From Aselliscus stoliczkanus (lineage: Eukaryota; Chordata; Mammalia; Chiroptera; Hipposideridae): a stretch of DNA of 64,000 nt. The notes beneath the pieces are model-generated. The model worked only from the letters and a program-made list of their open reading frames with translations. It did not search any database and was not told the origin of the DNA. Of the stretch, positions 25,441 through 36,349 are shown piece by piece. A program made the position numbers and the translations under genes. Positions within the stretch are counted from its first letter, which is position 1; each line of letters opens with the position of its first letter. The DNA lies in NCBI GenBank assembly GCA_033961575.1, contig CM066729.1:100714501-100778500 (forward strand), in the 5' to 3' direction.

Positions 25441-26990
25441 CACAGTCTGGGCCATCAAGGAGCTTATACATAAATTAGGAAGAGACACAAATGAACAGTC
25501 ATAGTGCATGTTCAGAAATATAGATAGGGTTGTGTATAGGGAGCTTTGTAAACTACAAGATACAATATCAAAACAATAATATACAATAGAATCTGGGCAG
25601 AGACACAGTAAGTAATATCTGAGTTAAGGGACCAAAGGAAGTTAGCCAGATGGACAAAAGAGAGAAATGGAGATTTCACAAGTGAACATCAGAAGTTACT
25701 TCAAGAAAAATAAGTTTAAAAAGTATCATAAGAAAAAAAAAAGAATGATACAATGGATCTCAATTATTATATCACACATAATTAACTATAAACCCCCAGT
25801 GGATGCTTTGATAAAGATATAGTTGATGAACAATTCTTTCCGTGACATAACCATAAATAAATCTCAGTGCTTTTTTACTTTTGAAAAGAAGCCTTTAGAC
25901 AAGATATATGATGATTCAGGGAAGCAAAGTTGCTGATGGATGAAGCACATGTCCTTAGAGACAAGACCTAGCTTGGGAACACTGTGTACAGCCTTTATCA
26001 TGGAAAGAGGCCAGATTTTTTTTTTTTTAAGTCTCTTGGAATCTAAATTGACAACTTTGAATTTCATGTGTAATTCATGAGCATTTTCAAGGAAACCTAA
26101 TAAGTGACAGAGAAGAGATTCCCAAGTATGTATTTATGCTGAAGGAGGTATGACACTACAGGTTGCAGAGGTAGAAAGAAAGAAAAAGAATTAAGAATGA
26201 GCAGCAATTTCTGCCAAAGACTGAGATACCCAGTCACTCACTCAAGGTGATTTTGAATCTCTTGCCTGCAATGTCTACGCTCTTTTTTTGCCCTTTAGTC
26301 TGTGCACAAAGAACTTGAGTTGCTGTTAAAGCACAATATTGACACTTCCTACCGTGAGATAAAAATAAGGTGGAGTAAAGCATTTCTTGGAGAAGGGCCA
26401 GCTTCCTCAGCCTCTTTTCACTTTATTTCTTTTTTTTTTTATGGTGGGAAAAGTTCCTACTAAAAACTTCATATACAGATTAATTTTTAAGAATTTACAT
26501 TACATTTTATTACAAGCAAATGTAGACTATCCTAGCTTAAGTATTTCTCACACCTGCTTCTATCACTTCTCCCTCTTTTCCCTGTTTATATTACTTCTAT
26601 TCCTCTTCATATATCCTTAGCTATTTTATGGTCGCTTTATTGCAAATTCAACTTCATTTTTCTCTCCATATATGTGGCTAGGGGGAGAGAGGACGCTACC
26701 ATATCACACAGAAGATAATGTCCAGTAAACTTACCTATTCTTCAAGTCAAATTCCATAACAAATCCCAAACACAACAAAAATCTCCAAATGAAATTTTAA
26801 TTCTAAACCAAGTGCCCACACAGTTTCTAAATATGTAAAACCAGAACGTTAAAGCTCAACAAAAAATATTAAAGTCACTTGGAAGGGTGCTTAAAAGATT
26901 TTTTATATGTAAATTTAATCTGTAGAGGGTAGGAAAGTCTTCTAAAATTAGACTAACTTAAAAAACTAAACCCATGAAAATTAAACCCAT
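25441..26990. other. Intronic sequence, no gene seen
   Basis: I see no exon or identifiable repeat. The weak purine-rich style at 25440-25700 resembles an old repeat that I cannot name. Confidence 0.45.
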
Positions 26991-27004
26991 GAAAGGGGGG
27001 GGAC

Positions 27005-27675
27005 AGTCCCCCATGGTGGTGGTTACGGATCTGATAGTGGAAGAGTGGATATGGTAGCAGAAGGTTCTAAAAACTCAGCAGCAAAGGGCTACAGTTCTTA
27101 GCAGGAGAGAGCAGGTTGTCAGGAAAGCTGCCGGGTACTTTGAGACACTCGTCCCAAATGCATTAGAGGAACTGTAAAAATTGGCCACAGAAGGAACAAT
27201 ATCCAAGGTCAGGAAAGTTACTGCAGCCTAAACAGGAAACCCTTCTTGTTCAGACAGTCATTGCCACAGTTTGCAAAAAGTGCATCTGTTGACTAACGCA
27301 AAGTAGTGTCAGATGTACATCCCTGAGGTCTTTTGTCTGTGGTAGCTTTGTCTTTGTTTTTTTGTTACGTCAGGTATAGTTCCCTGTAAATTGTGGTAAA
27401 GGTACCAGAAATAAAAAATTAAGGAATTTTTAACTTTCTATACTTGTGTAGTTCAGTTTTTCTACATTTTAGTACAGAAACTTTAATGAAATGCAGTATT
27501 GAAAGTTTTTCCTGGTGTTAGTAAGTAAAGTAAATCATTGTTAATTATTATTTTTGCATGAATTTTGCTACAGTTAACTATAAAGAAACACCTGCTGACT
27601 TACAGTTTAAGGGGGAATATTCTCCCCATTTCCAAACCATGAAATAAATGGGCTCTGACATGTGAAGAATAAAAA
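27005..27675 (+). pseudogene. HNRNPA3-like processed pseudogene, 5'-truncated
   Basis: 27031-27080 preserves the last codons of an hnRNP A/B glycine-rich tail: AGTGGATATGGTAGCAGAAGGTTCTAA reads SGYGSRRF and stop, the ending I associate with HNRNPA3. About 590 nt of matching 3' UTR style follows, ending with a polyadenylation signal (ATGAAATAAATG at 27640) and an A-rich tail at 27668-27678. There are no introns and nearly all of the reading frame is missing, so this is a retrocopy truncated at its 5' end and cannot make protein. The parent gene is an RNA-binding splicing and export factor. The exact paralogue (A3 rather than A1 or A2B1) is from memory. Confidence 0.65.
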
Positions 27676-27679
27676 AAAG

Positions 27680-30058
27680 AACACATTAAATAAAATAAAT
27701 GGGTAAAAATACTTTATTGCATTGCCTGGTAAGAGTACTTTCTAAATGTTGTGAATGAATGCCACTTAGATATTGGGTGATGCAGTGCAATTTAAGTAAA
27801 AAGAGGTACCAATTGCATATTCCCCAAATAAAAATGGAATATTCTATAACTGGCTTTTTTATAAGTGGTGGTTATACACAGTGAATTAATACTGAGTATG
27901 ACTCTTCATGTACATTCTGGAATAAGTGGATTTTTGAATTCTAGCCTCACAGCTTAATTACCATTTCTAACATGTTTTTTTTGAGGGGGGGAAAAACATC
28001 CAGATTTTCCAATGACTTACAAATAATCAGAATATAATCTACTGAAAAATAAGGAGAGCTTGAATAGAAAATACAATTTGGCTTTGTTGTCAGCCCTAAT
28101 AAATTTACATTTATATAAAAATAAGTTTATTATTTTTTACATGCACATTTCCTACAAGAAACATAATTTATTGATTTTTAATCACAACTCTGCATGTTGG
28201 ATGTCCCAATAATCAAAGTTTAAGGCCAAGTTGTAAACTTAGTATGGAGAAACTTTACATATTTGTAATGAATTATTTTATTACCAACAGTAAAGCACTA
28301 TGAGGCTTTTACTTAAAATATAAAGTTTTCATTTAAAAATATTTATTTTCAAATTCTGCTTAATTGCATGTCCAAAAATGGAAAAATAAAATTAATATTT
28401 AATGAACCTTATGGATCTAAATGATAATGAGCAGCTTACATTGTATTTGAAATTATAATATTTGCTTAGCATGCCCCAAAAATCCACCTCATTCAATCTA
28501 GCTATCCTAAGAGAAGCAAAATTCTCTTAGCCATAATATTAAAGCGGTCCATTATTTTTTCTATTAAATTGTTTTGTCCTTTAAATCATTTCTACTTTAA
28601 TTTATTCTTTTAAAAAGAAACTAAATTACTTAACTTGCATTTATCATTTGAAGTTACACTACAGCCAAACTTGGAATGAAGTTACACTACAGCCAAACTT
28701 GGAACTGATTTCAGGGCATGATTTTACTAGTGGTGGTCATTCTCAAGGAAAGAATATCAAAGCAATCAATATTGAAGAAAGAATAAAGGGTTTGGTCAAA
28801 TAAGAGATATGGTATTTACTTTTCTTCAAATATTTTAAGTATTCAATAAGCTATTACCCACTAAGAACAAACCACGGTCCCTGGAAATCATGGCCACAGA
28901 AAGAGCCTGGACAATCTAGTGTAATACTCAACATACTGGTTGGATCACTGTTGCAGAGAAACAGTTGTCCTGCTGTATGTTAGTGATCAGACACATGCCA
29001 GAGAAATAAACAACTCTCTTAGCCAACGGAAATGTGGTGTAGCTGCTGCCTACAGAATCTTATTTTAGATCTTTGGTGAAAAAAATACATGTATTAAATG
29101 TGATTTTCTTAGGTTGTTTTTATCAAAAAAGAAAAGCACAATGAGAATTCAACTAGATGTTAATATAAGTTCTTAATGGCATGAAAGAAAAGCTTTAAAA
29201 GTCAAAGCCTAATGCATTATTAAATTGATTATGTATGTTTACCTATTCACACACAAAGATACACATGCACCTTCACTTCTGAAAAAATCTTTGTATATCA
29301 TTTTAGAAATTCATTGAACAAAATTTCATATGGTAAGCAAATAATGTTCTTTTTGAACAATCTTTTCAAGTGGGTTAATGAAATTACTTGAATATACACA
29401 ACATTTACTCGCTATTTTGGAAACCAAAGGACTAGTAAAAGCTCAGTTCTATCACGATCGTATAACACTGCTATATACTTTCAATTTTATCTAGAGCCAT
29501 TTACCTGTCCCTATATCTTTCCTGCTCGCAGATTTTATTTCAAGTTTTGACAAATGAAGAAACAATGTTTTCTCCTCCAAGGGGGGAAAAAAAATCATGA
29601 GGGTCATGTCTTCCATTTATCATATAAAACATTAAATTGCAATTTGCATGTGAGCAGATTACACACCTTCAAAACAATTCAGTACTTATCACAAAACACA
29701 TTTCCTAGACACTATGGCACAAACCACTCAAGACAGCTATTGATCAAATCAGTATATTGAAAACCATTATTACAACAGCTGTGGTTCTCTCTCCTCTGCA
29801 GAGAACACTTCACGACACCACACTACAACCTGCAGCTCCGCTCCATCATTCATTTCCTCCAAATAGGCGTGGCAGAGCAACGAACAACGGCAAACTTTTC
29901 AGTTAATTTCTGAAGAACAGTGCACCCTTTAAAGAATAAGTTCTCAAAATTAAAAAATGTAAAACACAAGTCACCAAAGTAAAAGAATACGGACAACACA
30001 AAGCTTCTCTTCAAAAATATAAAACCTTTAATCAATAAGTTCTTGTTCTTTAATAAGG

Positions 30059-30060
<2 letters not shown>
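27680..30060. other. Repeat-poor stretch before the ROBO2 coding exon
   Basis: About 2.4 kb with no recognisable transposon, which is unusual for this window. It carries a 28-bp tandem duplication (28650-28704). Sequence near 28860-29060 and 29780-29880 is less AT-biased. It lies directly 3' of the coding exon in the gene's direction and may hold conserved noncoding elements. Confidence 0.45.
28650..28704. repeat. 28-bp tandem duplication
   Basis: The unit starting GAAGTTACACTACAGCCAAA occurs at 28650-28677 and again at 28678-28704, identical until the last position. Confidence 0.95.

Positions 30061-30061
<1 letters not shown>

Positions 30062-30106
<45 letters not shown>
30062..30106. repeat. 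(AC)n microsatellite
   Basis: About 22 AC units, 244 bp from the splice donor of the ROBO2 coding exon, on its intronic side. Confidence 0.97.
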
Positions 30107-30107
<1 letters not shown>

Positions 30108-30349
30108 CTATATATATTTGCTACAACAGAGTAAAGCCCGTTTAGAAGTGGTGGCGTCAAATCTGATACATCAACTCACATAATTCTAGCTCCATTTAAC
30201 TGATTCAAAAGCACTGTAGTACACTATTAGAAAAACCTTGAAAGATTACAACAAATCACTTAAAACATCATACCAAAGGTCCAAATAATTTCAAAATAAA
30301 GCAAAACTCACATCAGGCTTTCAGAATACTAAAGCATGCTCACTCCTAC

Positions 30350-30461
30350 CTTGACCTTGTCCATTCCCCTGTTGACTACAAAGGATCACAGTCACTATTA
30401 GCAGTCGTCCAGGAGTCCATGTCCACATGCTTCTAGTGACACTTCCTTGTCTTCTGGCCAT
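30350..30461 (-). CDS. ROBO2: ROBO2 long isoform, alternative first coding exon (signal peptide)
   Basis: ROBO2 is a single-pass receptor for SLIT ligands that steers axons; this exon supplies the N-terminal signal sequence of the long isoform. The minus strand from ATG at 30461 reads 37 codons plus one base: MARRQGSVTRSMWTWTPGRL, then the hydrophobic core LIVTVILCS, then QQGNGQGQ. I recognise the MARR...VTR.MWTW.PG...GNGQGQ pattern from the human long isoform as I remember it; the core differs and seems one residue longer here. The exon ends CAAG|GTAGGA (donor 30348-30349), leaving a phase-1 G that fits the Gly-Ser-Arg-Leu start of the shared next exon. The acceptor is a pyrimidine-rich tract ending CATGCAG (AG at 30475-30476), giving 13 nt of 5' UTR. 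The start has G at -3 and G at +4, a strong context. The next exon is not in the window. Identity rests on memory of the isoform, not on a search. Confidence 0.87.
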
Positions 30462-30466
30462 TGCAT
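30398..30466 (-). other. Upstream ORF overlapping the ROBO2 start codon
   Basis: The first ATG of the exon is at 30466, five bases before the coding ATG and in another frame (AAAATGCAATGGCC). It has A at -3 and encodes 22 residues (MQWPEDKEVSLEACGHGLLD then DC) before TAA at 30400-30398. Ribosomes would need leaky scanning to reach the coding ATG. Whether it is translated is unknown. Confidence 0.5.
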
Positions 30467-31240
30467 TTTAAACTCTGCATGGAAAGTACAAGAAATTACA
30501 ATCTGAAATGTATTACCTCTCAAATCCCATCTCTAATATACATTAGACATTTACAAATTATCCTGATTGCAAGAAGATTCCATTGAAAATCATGCCTCTC
30601 TTTGGGATTCTAATAACGATGACTAATAATTAAATCTCATTCACCTCTAACCTCGTATTCTAAACACTCATCTGAATGATATTATTTTTCAGTATCAATT
30701 TGCAAAATAAGCCATTAAACATACAAATGTTTTTAAAATACTGCTAAAATAGCTGTTGAAGATCAGTCAAGCAAAAAATCTGCATGGACAATATTTATAA
30801 GTTGTTATTTAGGTAAATTGATGCATTCAAAACACCATGTCATCTCTATGCACATATATAAAAATAACATAAGTCATAAAATAGTCTCTTGCTTTGAGCT
30901 AAATTGGACTTTAGTTATATCAGTAAATATAACTGCATAAAGTGATTCATCATGTACACAACAATAAAATTAAGAGCAAAACATTTGCAAGTCTAATCCC
31001 AGGTATATGTATATAAACCATAGGAACTCTCATATATGTAAGATAAAATATGATATCTCACATATGATAAAGTGTACTTGGAAGTTCATTTTAACAGTTT
31101 TTAATAACAAAAAATTAAAATGTATAAATGTCCACTAAAGCAATGTTATCTATTCATACAGTTGAATGATATACTGTATTTAAGATGAATAAACATAAGC
31201 CACATGTACCATATGTTTACATGTTAAAAGTAAAAAGTTG

Positions 31241-31500
31241 AGGGCTGGCCGGGTGGCGTGTTCATTAAGAGTTGGCTTGGCAACTGTAATTGAATATATA
31301 GATAGTCATGGGATGTGGAGTATACTGTGGAAGGTAGTCAAAGGAATTGTAATAGATATGTATGATATGGGGGAAGTGGGGTGGCAAACTGGGGGGAGGG
31401 GGGTTGTCACTTTGAGGGGTAAAAAGTATAACTATTGCACTGTGTTGTACATGTAAACATGTAACAGAGTTAAAACTGTACATTTTATATGTAATACAAC
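31241..31500 (+). mobile_element. SINE head fragment joined to L1-tail-like sequence
   Basis: AGGGCTGGCCGGGTGGCGTG...AAGAGTTGGCTTGGCA is a family B head without its body. It runs straight into GTCATGGGATGTGGAGTATACTG...TGTTGTACATGTAAACATG, which resembles an L1-type 3' UTR. The origin of this fusion is unclear. Confidence 0.5.
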
Positions 31501-31857
31501 ATAATAATGCATAGGAATGATAAACACTTGGCCTAAACTAGGAAATTGCAAGACTACAATTTACAGTTATCAACAGGGATCTTCAATCAGAATAACCCAA
31601 ATCCCAACTTCTCCACAGTTGACAAATTATGGAGCTAAGTAAATTTAATGATTTCTAGAAAAAAACCTGTTTCAAAATGCTATAAAATCACAATTCTAGT
31701 AAACTTGGAAGGGAATCTAGACACCCAGAACTTCCCCTTCCCCCTCTTTCTCCTACATTAAGAAAGAGGACTTAATTACTCACTTTGTATTATGTCATTT
31801 CAGACTCATAATATCCAAGGTTAAAAGAAATTTAAGGACCATCTAATTCACCCTCTT

Positions 31858-31920
31858 CCTTTTATTTATCTATTTTTATTAAATTTATCAGGGTGACATT
31901 GGTTAGTAAAATTATACAGG
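31858..31920 (-). mobile_element. Inverted L1, 3' terminal part (host of a nested L1)
   Basis: The reverse complement ends GTCACCCTGATAAATTTAATAAAAA, the same L1 3' end seen in sense at 8900-8935. The element breaks at ATTATACAGG and continues at 35044. Confidence 0.75.
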
Positions 31921-33719
31921 TTTTGGTTCTGGTCAAGATGGCAGAGTAGGTAAATGCTGCACTTACCTTCTCTCTGGATCACATCAAAATTACAACTAAA
32001 CTACAAAACAAGCATCACTGAGAATCAGAAGTCCAGCTGAACTGAAGCCCTATAGCCACAGATATGCAGAAGAAGCCACCTCAAGACTGGTAGGAGGGGT
32101 GGAGACACAGAACGGGCTGGTCCCACACCTGCGTGTGATCATTAAATGTCAGGAGGGATATCTTGGCTGTAGAGGTACCATGGGAGGAGCAAGAGGCTCC
32201 AGCCCCTCCCCAGCCCATGGTCCCAGTGCCAGGGAGAGACATTGCCATAACTTCTGGTTGTGAAAACCAGCAGAGATTGTGGCTGAGTGAGACAAAGGAA
32301 GGCTGGAGTCCCAGGGGCTCCTCTTAAAGGGACCACACCAGACTTACTGAAGGAGTCACTGGCTCTGAGCTCCAGCTCTGGGGTAGCAGCTGGAGAGGCA
32401 ACGGGGACATATCGAGGGAACTGAGTCATCTGGCCTCAGGACAGGAGCTGGAGGGGCAGTTTTCTCCTGGCCTGAGAAGCCAACAGAAGCCATTGATTCT
32501 TTGTTGTGCCCTTCCCCTTTCACTCTTGCAGACTCAGGTGGCTGCCATATCTGAGTCTCCATCAAGCTGGCTAATGCTGTTCATTAGCCATGCCCTGGTG
32601 ATTCTGAGACCACACCCTACCCAACTTTCAGGGACACCCAAGCCACTTCCAGGAGCTTTTTCTTACAAATCGTCTGCCTTGGCTTATGCTGCAGACTTTT
32701 CTAGGGTCTCTCAAAGGTTACTGGAAACCAGACAAGCAGCACCTGGCTTGAGCATGTCCCATACCTCTGGATGAGCAGCCTTAAGCCCAGCACTAGTGTC
32801 CACCAGCCTTAGCTCACGGCTTCGCCTCTACAGGCACTTCCAAGCAAGGCACAGGTGGAGGCTATCTGTGGATTGCTTTGTAGCTCCTTCCAGGTTGCCC
32901 CAGGTAGGGCATAGGCTGCAGCTGACCTTGACCTGCAGTGGGTAGCCTCCTGAATGACCCTGAGGCTTGTTCACACAGCTGCCAGCTTCCAAATGTGCTG
33001 GAACATCACCCAATTGCCTCTCTGGATAACGAGCAAAGGGCAGTTTGGCAGGTACCATAGTCCTGCTAAGGCGGAGCCTGCCTTGTAGGGTCAGCCCCTG
33101 CAACACAACTCCTCTACTGTAGTCATGGCCAGTCCTCACAACAAATCAGCCCAAGCAGTCAACCCCTCCCACTGATGTGCAAACAGCAACCAAGTCTCAA
33201 CTACAAGAGGAAGGCACACATAGACCACACAAAGAACACACCTGAATTTTGTGATTTAGGCGACCGGGAAGACTGCACCACTGAGCCCCACAGCACACCT
33301 ACTACATAAGGCCACTCTACTAAAACTGGAAGACATAACAGCCCTACCTAATACATAGAAACAAACACAGGGAGGGAGCCAAAATGGGGAGACATATCTC
33401 AAATAAAAGAACAGAGTAAAGCTCCAGAAAAAAAAAATTAAACAAAATGGAGACAAACAATCTATCAGACACAGAGCTCCAAACACTGGTTATAATGATG
33501 CTCAGTAATCTCAGGGAGGACTCCAACAAAGAGACAGGAAACATAAAACTGGTAATAGAAAACATAAAAAAGAACTAGCCAGAAATCATAAATAAAAAAT
33601 ACAGTAATGGAAATGGAGAATATATTACAAGAAATTAACAGTAGATTAGATGAAGCGAAGAACTGAATTAGCAATTTAGAAGATAAGTTAGCAGAAAACA
33701 CCCAATCAGAACAGCAAAA

Positions 33720-33774
<55 letters not shown>

Positions 33775-35039
33775 GAGGATAATTTAAGGGTCCTCTGGAA
33801 CAACATCAAGCATACCAGCATTCACATCATAGAGGTACCAGAAGGAGAACAGTGAGAGCAAGGGATTGAAAACTTATTTGAAGAAATAATGACAGAAAGC
33901 TTTTCTAAGCTGGCGAAGGAAACAGATATTCAAGCCCAGGAAGTTCAGAGAGTTCCAAACAAGATGAACCCAAAGAGGCCAACATCAAGATACATCATAA
34001 TTAAAATGCCAAATGTTAAAGACAAAGGAAGAATCTTAATAGCAGCAAGAAATAAAGCAGTTATTTCCCTACACAGGAGCTCCCATAAGACTGTCAGTTG
34101 ATTTCTCAACAGAAACTTTGCAGGCCAGAGGGACTGGTAGGAAATATTCAATGAAAAACAAGGACCTACAGCCAAGATTACTCTACCTAGCAAAGCTATC
34201 ATTTAGAATCGGAGGAGACATAGCTTTCCAGACAAGAAAAAGCTGAAGGAGTTCATCACCACCAAACAAGTATTACAAGGAATCTTAGAGGTACTTCTTT
34301 AAGATAAAAAAAAAAAAAAAATCTGATATATTAATAATAAAATGACAATAGCTACATACCTATCAATTACTTTCAATGTAAATGGATTAAATGCTCTAAT
34401 CAAAAGGTAGGGGGGCTGAATGGATAAGAAAACAAGACCCTTACATATGCTACTTACAAGGGACTCACTTCAGATCAAAAGACACACACAGACCAAAAGT
34501 AAAGGGATGGAAAAAGATATTTCATGAAAATGGAAAAAGGTGAAATGATTAAGAATACAAATGCGTTGTCATAAAATAGTCATGGGGAAGTAAAATAAAA
34601 CATAGGGGATATAATCAATAATACGGTAATAACTAAGTATAGTGCCAGGTGGGTACTAGTCAGGGGGATCACTTCATAAATTATATAAATATCTAACCAT
34701 TTATATTTTACTAATATAAAATAATATTTAATGTCAACTGTAATTGAAAAATTCAAAAGGGGGGAAGGAAAAGGAAGATAAGTAGTTCAAAGTTCCAGGT
34801 ATAAAACAAATAAGTCTTGGACTTGTAATATACAGAATAGGAAATACAGTCAATAATATTGTGTAGCATGGTATAGTGTCAGATGGCTGCTGGACTTATC
34901 ATGGTGGTCACTTCTTTAGCATAGAGAATATAATCAATAATATGTAATAGCCATGGATAGTGCCAGGTAGGTACTGTTGAACAGCTGTGATGTACACCTG
35001 AAACTAAAATAATATTGTATGTTAGCTATATTCTAATAA
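31921..35039 (+). mobile_element. Nested L1 with 5' UTR and ORF1 but almost no ORF2 (HAL1-like layout)
   Basis: It begins TTTTGGTTCTGGTCAAGATGGCAGAG, a typical L1 5' UTR start, and has a GC-rich 5' UTR to about 33340. ORF1-related sequence follows (MTESFSKLAKETDIQAQEVQ, RYIIIKMPNVKDKGRILIAA), interrupted by stops and an (AAAT)n expansion. The ORF2 start is present (about 34320-34550, with the SITFNVNGLNAL-type motif) but the rest of ORF2 is missing; the 3' UTR begins near 34560. The 3' UTR has repeated TCAATAATA...GTGCCAGGTGGGTAC units. Not capable of transposition. Confidence 0.8.
33717..33774. repeat. (AAAT)n microsatellite inside L1 ORF1
   Basis: About 14 AAAT units expand within the ORF1 coiled-coil region. 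Confidence 0.95.
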
Positions 35040-35043
35040 AAAT

Positions 35044-35440
35044 CTTTAAAACATTAGGTAGGTTTCAAGTGCACAGTTCTATAATACATTATCTATACAT
35101 TGCACTGTGTGTTCATCCAGAGTCAGTTCTCCTTCCATCACCATATATTTGACCCCCTTTACCCTCTTCTATCACTCTTCCTTTCCCCTTCCTCTCTGGT
35201 AAGTGCTAAACTATTGTCTGTGTCTATGAGTTTTGTTTGTTTAGCCTTGTTCATTTGTTGCTTTCAGCTTTATATCCCACATATCAGTGAAACCGTAAGA
35301 AAGATGTGGTACACATATACAATGGACTACTACCCAGCCATAAGAAAATATGAAATGCTGTTATTTGTGACAACATGGATAGATCTTGAGATTATCATGC
35401 TAAGAGAAATAAATTAGACAGAAAAAGTCAAACACCTTCC
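35044..35440 (-). mobile_element. Inverted L1, 5' continuation with internal inversion
   Basis: 35044-35290 is antisense L1 3' UTR (TAGGTTTCAAGTGCACAGTTC, CCAGAGTCAGTTCTCCTTCC) and continues the piece at 31858-31920. At about 35291 it flips to sense ORF2 3' sequence (ATGTGGTACACATATACAATGG, ACAACATGGATAGATCTTGAG). So this L1 is twin-primed and was later split by the L1 at 31921-35039. Confidence 0.75.
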
Positions 35441-35446
35441 ATATTT

Positions 35447-35552
35447 TATTTTTTTTTAGAGGGCAGTGTCACTGGCCCTCATATGTGGGATCCAAACCAG
35501 GGCCACTGGTGTCTTAAGCCAGCTCTTAACCACCATGCCACTTGACTAGCCC
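35447..35552 (-). mobile_element. SINE family B, short form, inverted
   Basis: The reverse complement is the tRNA-like head plus GGGCCAGTGACACTGCCCTC and a short A-rich tail, with none of the long-form body. An imperfect duplication (CCTTCCATATTTTA / TCTTCCACATTTTA) flanks it. Confidence 0.85.
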
Positions 35553-35664
35553 ATCTTCCACATTTTAAATGAGCACATTTAAATTTTAAAAGAACAAGAA
35601 GGTTGCAATGACATTTTCAAACTCTTGTGTAAAAACAAAATGATGATGATGATAGTTTCAGCAC

Positions 35665-35870
35665 TAATAAATATTTCTTGAGAATTATTATATTCCAGGT
35701 CATTTTACTAGGCTAAATGCCTTCCATTCCTTGTCTTATTTAGTTCTCACAGAAATTCCATAAACTAAGCACTTTCAAAATCACCATTTCACAGCTGAGA
35801 AAACAGAGGCTTACATAAAATCCACACAATTCTCAAACTATGTGATTAGTAGGTACCATTGTTGTAACTT
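35665..35870 (+). repeat. MIR SINE
   Basis: AATATTTCTTGAGAATTATTATATTCCAGG...CTTATTTAGTTCTCACAG...CATTTCACAGCTGAGAAAACAGAGGC is a clear MIR. Confidence 0.8.
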
Positions 35871-36304
35871 GAGCTAAAACAAGATGACTTCAGACACTAT
35901 GCTCTGAACAAGTAATCACTAAGCAGGAATTAGTCCTAAACCTTCCAACTACAGTCCAGTAATCATTCCAAAAAAGATGCTGAGAAAAGGGAAAAGACAT
36001 AGCTTGCACATATAATAGAACCTTGTGTATTTATCCCAAATAAAAATCAAAATGAAAATCATTAAAACATGACAATTGAACTATTACAATTAATCCCTAA
36101 AAGCATCAACCCTTTCTGGAGTGACTTGTGGTGTCCAGGGCAAATTTCAACCCCTCCCCAATACACATTAGCATTACTAACAATTTTACACTGAAGAATA
36201 AGATGAGTGACATTACAAAAGCACAATGGTGATGACTATTTCAGGGTCAGGGAACAGGGTAGAAAGTTTTTACCAAAGACCCGCCCTAGTGGCATCCATA
36301 TGCA

Positions 36305-36307
<3 letters not shown>

Positions 36308-36345
<38 letters not shown>
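36308..36345. repeat. (GT)n microsatellite
   Basis: About 19 GT units. Confidence 0.97.
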
Positions 36346-36347
<2 letters not shown>

Positions 36348-36349
36348 AT

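Larger units (their letters stand above)
1..30349 (-). other. ROBO2: ROBO2 downstream intron (partial)
   Basis: This follows the signal-peptide exon in the direction of transcription and continues past the window start. I looked for the next ROBO2 exon (mature N terminus leading into the first Ig domain) on the minus strand and did not find it, in line with the very large introns known at the 5' end of ROBO genes. It contains only repeats, one retropseudogene and unassigned AT-rich sequence. Confidence 0.7.

Noticed and set aside
29850..30101. Frame coding a run of Val-Cys
   Set aside because: Translation of the (AC)n microsatellite.
32142..33139. Several 70-100-codon frames in GC-richer DNA
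   Set aside because: They fall in the 5' UTR of the nested L1.
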